A stretch of 60,918 bases of DNA from Verrucomicrobiota bacterium (GTDB lineage: Bacteria > Verrucomicrobiota > Verrucomicrobiia > Limisphaerales > VHCN01): positions 1 through 60,918 of the forward strand of contig VHCN01000017.1 in assembly GCA_016871675.1 (NCBI GenBank), written 5' to 3'. The notes beneath the pieces are model-generated. The model had not been told where the DNA came from, ran no database searches, and saw nothing but the letters and a program-made list of their open reading frames with translations. Every line of letters starts with the position of its first letter. Within the stretch, counting starts at the first letter, position 1. A program made the translations under genes and the position numbers. Shown piece after piece: positions 33,439 through 41,081 of the stretch.

Positions 33439-34665
33439 CTACGCGCCGAACTTGTCGAACATCCGGGCGTTGGCCTGCATGAGCCGGATGAGGTGCTTCG
33501 CCTCGAACACGCCTAGCGAACCGAGGTTCGCGTCGGTTTCCGTGAAGCGGTCGAGTTTGTCCGAACCGCTGAACGCCGAGTGCAACAACACCGGCTGCGG
33601 ATGCCACGAGTGGCCCTTCATCGCGCACGGCGTCGAGTGATCGCCCGTGATCGCCAGCACGTCGGGTTTGTTCGCAAGCAGGATCGGCAGCGCCGCGTCG
33701 AACTCCTCGATCGCCTTCGTCTTCGCGGCGAAGTTCCCGTCCTCGCCAAACTTGTCCGTGTATTTGTAGTGGATGAAGAAGAAGTCAAAGTTCGCGCGCT
33801 CGGCCACGTATCGCTCGAACTGCCCTGCAATGGTCTGCGGGCCCTCGATCTTCGTCATGCCCACGAGTTGCGCCAGCCCCTTGTACATCGGATACACCGC
33901 GAGGCACGCGGGCTTGAGCTGGTAGCGCTCCTCGAACGATGGAATCTCCGGCTGGTGCGCGATGCCGCGCATCAGGAACCCGTTCGCCTTCGCCTGCTTC
34001 GCCAACAACGGCAGCGCCTGCCGGCAAAAATCCGCCACGGCTTTCGCGGTTCGCTTCTGCGCGGCGGACTTTGCGTTCGCCGGCTTCGCGGTCGCGATGG
34101 GCAAACCCTCGCGGTTCGGGTCCGTGGAACCCAGCGGCCCTTCGAGCCCCTTGCCGCGGAAGATCACCACGAACCGGTGCTCCTTGCCCGCCTTGATGAT
34201 CACCTGCGCGCCGCCCGCCTTCTTGATCTTCTTCGAGAGCAGCGCGCACAACTCCTCGCACACCCCGGTCGCGATTCGGCCCGCCCGCCGGTCGGTCACG
34301 ATGCCTCTCCTGTCCAGCGTGCAGAAGTTCGCGCGCGCGGCGACGTCGCCGGCCTTCATCTCCAGGCCGAGCCCGAGCGCCTCGATCACACCGCGGCCGA
34401 CCTCGTAGTCCAACGGGTCGTAGCCGAACAACCCGAGATGGCCCGGCCCGCTGCCGGGCGTGATGCCGGGCGCGACGGGAATCATCCGGCCCTGCGCGAC
34501 GCCGCGGCGCACGAGCGCGTCGAGGTTCGGCGTGCGGGCGGCTTCGAGCGGGGTGAGTTCGCCCTGCGCGGCCGTGGCGATGTCGCCGAGACCGTCGAGG
34601 ACGACCAGCGCGAGCTTCGCGCCGGTCTTGATGGTGAGGGACGAGTAGAGGGTGTCGAGGTTCAT
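33439..34665 (-). CDS. apgM: 2,3-bisphosphoglycerate-independent phosphoglycerate mutase, archaeal type
   Basis: From the ATG at 34665 the protein has 408 residues. The alkaline-phosphatase-fold metal site is LALVVLDGLGD (about residues 18-28). The phospho-accepting Ser72 lies in TPGSGPGHLGLFGYDP, and the C-terminal metal ligands are in LAITGDHSTPC and GHSWHPQPV. This is the ApgM branch rather than GpmI. It interconverts 3- and 2-phosphoglycerate in glycolysis/gluconeogenesis. The long upstream in-frame extension to 35742 is arginine-rich and not credible as coding. Confidence 0.93.
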   Translation of the reverse strand: MNLDTLYSSLTIKTGAKLALVVLDGLGDIATAAQGELTPLEAARTPNLDALVRRGVAQGRMIPVAPGITPGSGPGHLGLFGYDPLDYEVGRGVIEALGLGLEMKAGDVAARANFCTLDRRGIVTDRRAGRIATGVCEELCALLSKKIKKAGGAQVIIKAGKEHRFVVIFRGKGLEGPLGSTDPNREGLPIATAKPANAKSAAQKRTAKAVADFCRQALPLLAKQAKANGFLMRGIAHQPEIPSFEERYQLKPACLAVYPMYKGLAQLVGMTKIEGPQTIAGQFERYVAERANFDFFFIHYKYTDKFGEDGNFAAKTKAIEEFDAALPILLANKPDVLAITGDHSTPCAMKGHSWHPQPVLLHSAFSGSDKLDRFTETDANLGSLGVFEAKHLIRLMQANARMFDKFGA

Positions 34666-35185
34666 GTTCCTATTCGGGTTGCGGTCAGCAAAAAAGCGAT
34701 CCGCCCCGGCGAAGGGTTGGATCGCCACGCGCAGTGTGCGAAGCGCATTCACCAGCGTCAACGGTGAACACGCATCACCCCCGTTGCGGGCACCGTGCCT
34801 GCGAACGGGGCGCTGCCATCCTGGGCGGCCAGCCCGGATGCGAAGCGTCCGGGCCGCAAGGATTGCGGCGCCCCGCCCAAGTTCAAGGACCGAAATCGCG
34901 TCCGGTGGCGGGCCGTGAATTCGCGTGCGAGGCCGAGTCTGGCACCTACCACCCCGGCAGGTCGAGTCCCACGCGCCGGTCGCCGACGCAATCCCGCACG
35001 AGCAGGCAGTCCGTGCCGTGAATGGTGATCCCGCGGTTGCGCGAATCCCAGATGCTCGCGCCGGGCCGCCCGCCCCGATCACGCAGGCTGAGCGATGCCG
35101 CCGGCCGGACGGGCATCGGAACGCCGGCAGCACCGCGTCGGCTGCAGTCCGTCTCACTTGCCACTGGTTTTTGATTTGATCACGG
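34666..35185. other. Divergent intergenic region with a large palindrome and a possible beta-helix scrap
   Basis: This 520-bp space lies between divergent apgM and a DUF1080 gene. It contains the palindrome at 34807-34874. On the minus strand, about 35070-34946, a short stretch reads ASIWDSRNRGITIHGTDC and LLVRDCVG, which resembles a parallel beta-helix coil and may be a gene scrap. No complete gene is visible. Confidence 0.4.
34807..34874. repeat. Nested imperfect palindrome, 68 bp
   Basis: The outer arms GGGGCGCTGCCATCCTGGGC and GCAAGGATTGCGGCGCCCC are complementary with a few mismatches. They enclose an inner palindrome CCCGGATGCGAAGCGTCCGGG. A structure this long and GC-rich in non-coding DNA suggests a dispersed palindromic element rather than a terminator. 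Only one copy was seen in the window. Confidence 0.55.
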
Positions 35186-35959
35186 ATGACGGCGAGCCAA
35201 CAATCCACCCCCATGACCCGGCCGGATTCGCTCACCTTCTCCAGCGCGGCGCGATGTCTCGCTGCCGTGTTGCTCGCGGCGGGCGCGCTGCCCGGCACGT
35301 CCTGCCGGCTGGGTTGCCACCCATCCGAAAGTTCCGCGGCGCGCGCACGCGCGACCGTGCGGCCCACGGACGGCTGGCGCACGCTGTTCGACGGCAAGTC
35401 GCTCGCGGGATGGAAAATCACGGACTTCGCCGGAGGCGGCGAACCGAGGATCGAACAAAGCTTCCGCGGAGGCGGGCCTGTGATCCTCATTCCCGCGGGC
35501 GCGAGTCTCAGCGGCATCACGCTCACGAATCCGCCGCCGTCCGGCGCGTACGAAGTCGAACTGGAGGCGCTCAAGATCGAAGGCGGGGATTTTTTCTGCG
35601 GGCTCACCTTCCCCGTCGGCAGGGCGCACGCGACGCTCGTGCTCGGCGGTTGGGGCGGCGCCACCGTGGGCATTTCAAGCATCGACGGACTCGACGCGTC
35701 GGAAAACGAGACGACGCAATTCCTCACGTTTCCGAAGGACAAGTGGTTTCATGTCTGGCTGCGGGTCACAGAGGACCGAATCCAAGTCCGGCTCGACCGC
35801 GAGGCCAAGCTGCTCATTGACCAGGACATCAAGGACAAGAAGATCAGCATGCGGTTCGGCGAAATCGAATCGAGCATCCCGTTCGGCATCGCCACCTATC
35901 AAACCGACAGCGCCGTCCGCACGGTGAAATGGAGGCCGCTGGGCGCAGGCGCCCGGTGA
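35186..35959 (+). CDS. Exported DUF1080 (3-keto-disaccharide hydrolase-like) protein
   Basis: The product has 257 residues from the ATG at 35186; an ATG at 35213 is equally plausible. The N-terminus has a hydrophobic segment (CLAAVLLAAGALPGTSC), which may be a lipoprotein signal. The mature part begins with the DUF1080 hallmark GWRTLFDGKSLAGWK. A concanavalin-like beta sandwich follows, ending with FGIATYQTDSAVRTVKWRPL. Some members hydrolyse 3-keto-glycosides; many only bind carbohydrates. It lies 31 bp before a DapA-like aldolase gene on the same strand, so both may act on a sugar-derived substrate. Confidence 0.83.
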   Translation: MTASQQSTPMTRPDSLTFSSAARCLAAVLLAAGALPGTSCRLGCHPSESSAARARATVRPTDGWRTLFDGKSLAGWKITDFAGGGEPRIEQSFRGGGPVILIPAGASLSGITLTNPPPSGAYEVELEALKIEGGDFFCGLTFPVGRAHATLVLGGWGGATVGISSIDGLDASENETTQFLTFPKDKWFHVWLRVTEDRIQVRLDREAKLLIDQDIKDKKISMRFGEIESSIPFGIATYQTDSAVRTVKWRPLGAGAR

Positions 35960-35990
35960 GCCCGGCCGATCCCGCGACCGACCAGCCCGC

Positions 35991-37034
35991 ATGAACCCCG
36001 ATCGCGCGCGGTGCTTCGCCCGGCTGTTTCCCGCAGGCGTTCCCGCGCTGTGGTGCCCGATGATCACGCATTATCGCGCCGGGGGCGGGCTCGACCGCGC
36101 GCGGCAGGCGGCGCACCTGCGGCATCTCGCGCCCTGCGTGAAGGGGTTGCTCATCCCCGGCTCGACCGGCGACGGCTGGGAGATGGATGACGCGGAAATC
36201 CGCGAACTCCTCGATTACATCCTCGGCGAATCGGCGCCCCTCGGGCTGCGCGTGCTCATCGGCGTGCTCAAGACCGACGCGGCCGAGGCGCGCCGGTGCA
36301 TCCTCGAAACAGTGAGCTGGCTGCAATCGCGCGCGGGCACGTGCGACGTGGACGAGGCGCTCGCGCGCGCGGGCGTGTGCGGCTTCACCGTGTGCCCGCC
36401 GAAGGGCGCGGAACTCCCGCAGCCGCAGATTCACGCCGCGCTCGCGGGCATCCTCGCGCTCGGTCTTCCCACGGCGCTGTATCAACTCCCGCAGGTCACG
36501 CAAAACGAAATGACGCCCGACACGGTGGCCGCGCTCGCGGCGCGGTTCCCGAACTTCATCCTGTTCAAGGACACGAGCAGCGCGGATCGCGTGGCGCGAT
36601 CGGGCGCGCCCCTCGATGGCGTGTTCCTCGTGCGTGGCGCGGAGGCGGACTACGCGAAGTGGCCGCGCGCGGCGGGCGGACCTTACGACGGCTTCCTGCT
36701 GAGCACGGCGAACTGCTTCGGGCGCGAGTTGCTTTCGGTGATCGAGGACGTGAACGCAGGCCGCGCGGCCGGAGCCGGGGCGACTTCGAGCAAACTCACC
36801 ACGGTCGTGAACGAGGTGTTCCGCATCGTGACGGGGCTGCCGCAAGGCAACGCCTTCGCGAATGCGAACAAGGCGATGGATCACTTCTTTGCGCACGGGA
36901 ACCGGGCGGGGCACGCGCCGTCGCCGCGATTGCACGGCGGAAGTGTGTTGCCGCCTGCCGTGCTGGATGCGACGCGCGATGTGTTGATGCAGCACGGATG
37001 GCCGCCCGGCCGCGGGTATCTCGGCGGTGGCTGA
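35991..37034 (+). CDS. DapA/NAL-family aldolase-like protein
   Basis: This 347-residue TIM-barrel protein carries the DHDPS-family landmarks. LLIPGSTGDGWEM takes the place of the GTTGE loop, Tyr164 is in ALYQLPQVTQNE, and the Schiff-base Lys193 is in FILFKDTSS. An insert (about residues 108-128) precedes the strand GFTVCPPKGAEL. The family cleaves or forms 2-keto acids with pyruvate. The altered GTTGE loop argues against true dihydrodipicolinate synthase, and a sugar-acid or other keto-acid aldolase is more likely. It probably forms an operon with the DUF1080 gene. Confidence 0.82.
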   Translation: MNPDRARCFARLFPAGVPALWCPMITHYRAGGGLDRARQAAHLRHLAPCVKGLLIPGSTGDGWEMDDAEIRELLDYILGESAPLGLRVLIGVLKTDAAEARRCILETVSWLQSRAGTCDVDEALARAGVCGFTVCPPKGAELPQPQIHAALAGILALGLPTALYQLPQVTQNEMTPDTVAALAARFPNFILFKDTSSADRVARSGAPLDGVFLVRGAEADYAKWPRAAGGPYDGFLLSTANCFGRELLSVIEDVNAGRAAGAGATSSKLTTVVNEVFRIVTGLPQGNAFANANKAMDHFFAHGNRAGHAPSPRLHGGSVLPPAVLDATRDVLMQHGWPPGRGYLGGG

Positions 37035-37043
37035 CACGGAAGC

Positions 37044-37063
37044 GCGGGCAACACGGGGCCCGC
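37044..37063. terminator. Candidate bidirectional terminator
   Basis: A perfect 6-bp stem GCGGGC / GCCCGC with an 8-nt loop sits in the 37 bp between two convergent genes, the DapA-like gene and the SpoU methyltransferase gene. There is no T-tract, so any role would be weak or rho-assisted. Confidence 0.35.
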
Positions 37064-37071
37064 CGCAATCC

Positions 37072-37887
37072 TCACGCGAGCCCGCGCTGGCGACGGACTT
37101 CGTAGAGAAACGCCGCGGTCGCGCTCGCGACGTTGAGCGAGTCCACTCCTTCGCACATGGGGATGGCGACGCACCGCTCACACGCGTCGAGCACTTCGGC
37201 GGAGAGGCCCTGCCCTTCGCTCCCGAACACGATGCAGCAGTCGCCCGTGAAATCCGCTGCGGAGAGTTTGCACTCGTCCGTGTGCGGATGCGCGGCGAAC
37301 GAACAGACCCCGCGGCGGCGAAGGTCCGCAATCGCCTCGACGAGTGACGCAGGCTCGATGAGCGGCAGCTTGAACACCGCGCCCATCGAATTCCGCACGG
37401 CGCGGCGGATGTAGGGATGCGACGAAGTCTCGCCGACGAGCAAAGCCTGCACGCCGAGCGCGGCGCAATTGCGCACCACGATGCCGAGGTTTTCGCTGCT
37501 CGTGAGTCCGTCCACGGCGGCGAAGAGCCGCGGGCCCGGGCTCGATTGGAGCGCCGAGTCGAGCGGCACCGCCGCGGGAATGCGCCCCAGCCCGAGCACG
37601 CCCTGATACATCGGGAAACCCGTGAGTGTTTCGAGAACCTCCTTCGGCGCGACGTGGGCGATGACAGTTTCCCGCCGGCGTTCCGCGAGCGAACCGAGGT
37701 CCGCGAGCCATTTGTCGGGCAGGACGATGGAGATGACCTCGACGGGACTCTCGAGAAGGCGGCGTGTCACCTTCTCGCCTTCGGCCACGAAGATGCCCTG
37801 TTGATGGTGGTCGCGCTGGAGCCGCATCGAGCGGTAGGGCGCGAGCTCCGGAATGTCGAGGGACTCGATGCGCTGGACGCGAAGCAT
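37072..37887 (-). CDS. TrmH/SpoU-family RNA 2'-O-methyltransferase
   Basis: This 271-residue protein has an N-terminal substrate-binding domain (FVAEGEKVTRRLLES) and a SPOUT knot domain. Motif 1 is DGLTSSENLGIVVRNC, motif 2 is CIVFGSEGQGLS, and motif 3 is IPMCEGVDSLNVASATAAFLYE. These form the trefoil-knot AdoMet site. The target is a ribose 2'-OH in tRNA or rRNA, but the specific nucleotide cannot be assigned. It is followed on the same strand by nothing close and is convergent with the DapA-like gene. Confidence 0.91.
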   Translation of the reverse strand: MLRVQRIESLDIPELAPYRSMRLQRDHHQQGIFVAEGEKVTRRLLESPVEVISIVLPDKWLADLGSLAERRRETVIAHVAPKEVLETLTGFPMYQGVLGLGRIPAAVPLDSALQSSPGPRLFAAVDGLTSSENLGIVVRNCAALGVQALLVGETSSHPYIRRAVRNSMGAVFKLPLIEPASLVEAIADLRRRGVCSFAAHPHTDECKLSAADFTGDCCIVFGSEGQGLSAEVLDACERCVAIPMCEGVDSLNVASATAAFLYEVRRQRGLA

Positions 37888-37954
37888 GGTGGCGGTGAAA
37901 TGGCGGAATGATCAGCGGGCCCGGCACATGTCGCGGCCGGGACGGGTTGTGAAC

Positions 37955-38737
37955 TCACAGTTCGATCGTCGCGCTCGGCGAATCCTGTCCCGCGGTCTCG
38001 ACCCGGACGTGCCGGACGCCGAGTTCGTGCAGTCGCGCGCAGACCGTGTCGTGCGCGAGTTGCGGCGTGTTGCAGTCGCGGCTCAAGTGCCCGAGGTAAA
38101 GATGGCGCAACCGGTCCGTGACGACTTCCGCGGCGACACCGGCCGCGGCGTCGTTTGAGAGGTGGCCGTGCCGGCCGAGGATGCGCTGCTTGGTGCTCCA
38201 CGGGCGTTTGGTGTCCTCCTGCAGCAACTTCAAATCGTGGTTGGCTTCGAGCAGCAGGATGTCCGACTCGCGAATGCGCTCGATGACCAGTGTCGTCGCA
38301 TGGCCGAGGTCGGTGAGGATGCCGACGTTCCCCGAAGGCGCGCGAATCAGAAAACCGACGGGGTCCCACGCATCGTGCGGCACGCTGAAGGAATCGACCG
38401 TGACCTCGCCCACCTCGAAGCTGGCGCCCGTGGTGAACAGGCGCCACTCGAGCTGGAGGCCGAGCTGCTCCTCGAGGGCGCGCGCGGTGTGGGCGTTGCA
38501 ATACACCGGCACCCGCAGCTTCGCCGCGATGGTGGTGAGTCCCTGCACGTGGTCGCTGTGCTCGTGCGTGATGAGGATTCCGGCGAGCGATTCGGGACCG
38601 CGGGACAGGCTCGTGAGCCGGTGCCGGATTTGCCGGCCGCTGAAGCCGGCATCGATGAGCAGACGGGTGTCGCCCGATTCCAGGTAGGCGCAATTGCCGC
38701 TCGAACCGCTTCCAAGAATTGTGAACCGCGCGGGCAC
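37955..38737 (-). CDS. Metallo-beta-lactamase-fold hydrolase, YycJ/WalJ-like
   Basis: The protein has 260 residues. It begins FTILGSGSSGNCAYLESG, the start typical of YycJ-type enzymes. The di-metal motif THEHSDH is at residues 57-63, further ligands are in SVPHDAWDPVGF and LTDLGHAT, and the late histidine block is HGHLSND with LGHLSRDCNTP. Members are proposed to be 5'-3' exonucleases or to affect cell-wall signalling. No WalRK genes are adjacent. It is divergent from rpoN. Confidence 0.87.
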   Translation of the reverse strand: MPARFTILGSGSSGNCAYLESGDTRLLIDAGFSGRQIRHRLTSLSRGPESLAGILITHEHSDHVQGLTTIAAKLRVPVYCNAHTARALEEQLGLQLEWRLFTTGASFEVGEVTVDSFSVPHDAWDPVGFLIRAPSGNVGILTDLGHATTLVIERIRESDILLLEANHDLKLLQEDTKRPWSTKQRILGRHGHLSNDAAAGVAAEVVTDRLRHLYLGHLSRDCNTPQLAHDTVCARLHELGVRHVRVETAGQDSPSATIEL

Positions 38738-38832
38738 GAGCGACGGTAGGACGGGCGGCCGAGGCGGGCAATGAATTTGGCGGCCCCGTTTCTCTCCTTG
38801 AGCCGCGCCGCTGCGCCCGTATCTTCACGCGC

Positions 38833-40341
38833 ATGGCGCAAGGGTTACATCTGAGCCAACGCATGAGCCAGCAGATGGTGCTGGCCCCGCAGCTCCAGCA
38901 ATCGCTGGCGCTGTTGCAGGCTCCCACCCTCGAACTCAAGGCGCTCGTCGAGCAGGAGCTCGAACAAAACCCCGTCCTCGAGGAGGCGCCCGAGCTGTCG
39001 CAGGAGGAAAAGGCCGCCCGCGAAAGGGACGGCGAGGCCGACATCGACCCCACCGATCCCGCGGAGCCGCCGGCCGATGTGAAATTCGACCCGGCGACGG
39101 AGAAGCCAAGTTCCGAGCCCGTGGATGATTTCCAGGCGGAGTTCGACCGGCTCGTGCAGATGGACCAGGAGTGGCGCGAGCACTTCTCGCAGAGCAGCCT
39201 GCCCAACCGCGCGACGCCCGAGGACGAGGAACGCCGGCAGTTCATGTTCGACTCGCTCGTGGCGGAAACCTCATTGCAGGAGTTCCTGCTCGAACAGGCG
39301 CGCGAAGCGAACCTGCCCGCCGGGGACAACCAGATCGCCGAGTTGATCATCGGCAACATTGACGAGCACGGGTTTTTCCAGGCGAAAGTTGACGAACTCG
39401 CGGCGTCAACGGGGTTGCCCGCCGATCGTATTGCGGGCGTGCTCAAAGTGGTGCAGTCGTTCCAGCCGCCCGGTGTCGCGGCGCGCGACCTGCGCGAGTG
39501 CCTCATGCTCCAGCTCGAGCGCGCCGGCCGCACCAAGACGCTCGAGTATGGAATCCTGCGCGACCACATGGATCTTCTCGGGCGGCGGCGCTTTCAGGAA
39601 ATCGCCCGCCTGCTGGCCAATGACGCCATCGACGCCGTGGACGTGCAGAACGCCGCCGAGCGCGTCGCGCAGCTCGAGCCGCGGCCCGGGAGGGCGTTCC
39701 TTCCCGATGACCCGCAATACATCGTCCCGGAGGTCTTTGTCCAGAAAGTCGGCGACGAATGGCAGGTCACCACGAACAACGACCAGGTTCCCCACCTGCG
39801 CATCAGCAATCATTACAAGGACCTGATGTCGCAAGCCGACACGCCCGTCGAGGTGCGCGAATACATCCGCGAGAAAATCCGCGCCGGGAAATTCCTCATC
39901 AAAAGCCTGCACCAGCGGCAGAGCACCATCCTCAACATCGGGCGCGAAATCCTGAACCGTCAGCGCGCGTTCTTCGAGCAGGGCATCACGCACCTCAAGC
40001 CGCTCACGATGAACCAGGTCGCCGAGGTCGTCGGCGTGCACGAAACCACCGTGAGCCGCGCCGTGTCCGGCAAATACATGGAGACGCCCCACGGCGTGTT
40101 CGAGATGAAGTTCTTCTTCACGTCCGGTTTCAAGATGACCACCGGCGCGGACATGGCGAACACGAGCATCAAGGACATCATCGCCGCGATGGTCGCCGGG
40201 GAGGACACGGCGAACCCGCTGTCCGACGAAGCCATCGTGGCAAAGCTCAAGGAGAAGGACATCGTCATCGCCCGCCGGACCGTCGCGAAGTATCGGTCCG
40301 AGTTGAACATCCTGCCCTCGACCTTGCGGAAGGTGTTTTGA
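38833..40341 (+). CDS. rpoN: RNA polymerase sigma-54 factor
   Basis: This 502-residue protein starts MAQGLHLSQRMSQQMVLAPQLQQSL, the Gln/Leu-rich region I that contacts enhancer-binding proteins. An acidic region II lies at about residues 50-110, then the core-binding region. The helix-turn-helix TMNQVAEVVGVHETTVSRAV lies at about 392-411, and the RpoN box ARRTVAKYRS is at 480-489. It directs transcription from -24/-12 promoters and needs activator ATPases, none of which is in this window. It is divergent from the YycJ-like gene and convergent with def. Confidence 0.96.
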   Translation: MAQGLHLSQRMSQQMVLAPQLQQSLALLQAPTLELKALVEQELEQNPVLEEAPELSQEEKAARERDGEADIDPTDPAEPPADVKFDPATEKPSSEPVDDFQAEFDRLVQMDQEWREHFSQSSLPNRATPEDEERRQFMFDSLVAETSLQEFLLEQAREANLPAGDNQIAELIIGNIDEHGFFQAKVDELAASTGLPADRIAGVLKVVQSFQPPGVAARDLRECLMLQLERAGRTKTLEYGILRDHMDLLGRRRFQEIARLLANDAIDAVDVQNAAERVAQLEPRPGRAFLPDDPQYIVPEVFVQKVGDEWQVTTNNDQVPHLRISNHYKDLMSQADTPVEVREYIREKIRAGKFLIKSLHQRQSTILNIGREILNRQRAFFEQGITHLKPLTMNQVAEVVGVHETTVSRAVSGKYMETPHGVFEMKFFFTSGFKMTTGADMANTSIKDIIAAMVAGEDTANPLSDEAIVAKLKEKDIVIARRTVAKYRSELNILPSTLRKVF

Positions 40342-40415
40342 CCGGCGGCAGACGGCGTCCCGTGGTCAGACTCGGCGCAGCCCCCGGCCCGGGTCTGCGA
40401 TCCGATTCCTGCGGG

Positions 40416-40994
40416 CTATCCGCCCTTGCCCCGCTTCAGGGCCGCCTTGGTTTCCAGCGCCAGTTCGTCCAGCTCGGGTTTCAGTTCGCGCTTTTTTTCC
40501 GCGCTCATGCGGTCGATGAACAGAATCCCGTGCAAGTGGTCGTGCTCATGCTGGATGGCGCGCGCGAGCAATCCGCCGCAGCGGAACTGCACGGGTTCGA
40601 GCCTGTCGTTGAGCGCGCGGACATCGATCGACTCCGGGCGCGAAATCTCGCCGTAGAGTTCCGGGAAACTCAGGCAACCCTCGCTGCCCGGGACAGGCTC
40701 AGCCGCGGGTGTGAGTTCCGGATTGAGCAGGATGAGTGGCATGATCGAGTTCGGGTCGGCGGGCTTGCCGTCGAGTTCGAGTGTCGAAGGCCGGTCCGTC
40801 ACCGCGCGAATGTCGAGCACGGTCAGTTGAAGCGCCTCGCCGATTTGCTGCGCGGCGAGTCCCACGCCGCGCTTCGCGGCCATCGTCTCGAACATGTCCG
40901 CGATGAGCTGCCGGAGTTCCGGCGTGATGGATTCGACCTTGGCGCCCTTTTTACGCAGGACGGGGTGTCCGTATTTCACGACTTCAAGGACCAT
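40416..40994 (-). CDS. def: Peptide deformylase
   Basis: This 192-residue enzyme contains all three metal/active-site motifs in order: GVGLAAQQ (43-50), EGCLSFPE (105-112, Cys ligand) and QHEHDHLHG (148-156, HExxH-type). It removes the formyl group from nascent proteins with Fe2+. The C-terminal helix carries a Lys-rich tail. fmt, the usual partner, is not adjacent. Confidence 0.96.
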   Translation of the reverse strand: MVLEVVKYGHPVLRKKGAKVESITPELRQLIADMFETMAAKRGVGLAAQQIGEALQLTVLDIRAVTDRPSTLELDGKPADPNSIMPLILLNPELTPAAEPVPGSEGCLSFPELYGEISRPESIDVRALNDRLEPVQFRCGGLLARAIQHEHDHLHGILFIDRMSAEKKRELKPELDELALETKAALKRGKGG

Positions 40995-41081
40995 GTCGGC
41001 GCAGACGTTCTAGCGGAGGCAGGGCGAGGTCAAGAACGGTGTCGCCGGCGGGACCGGCTGGCATCTGCCGATGGATGCGAT

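Noticed and set aside
34668-35742. A long N-terminal extension of ApgM in the same frame
   Set aside because: Composition changes sharply before the conserved start and the extension would overlap the DUF1080 gene. The ATG at 34665 fits the family length.
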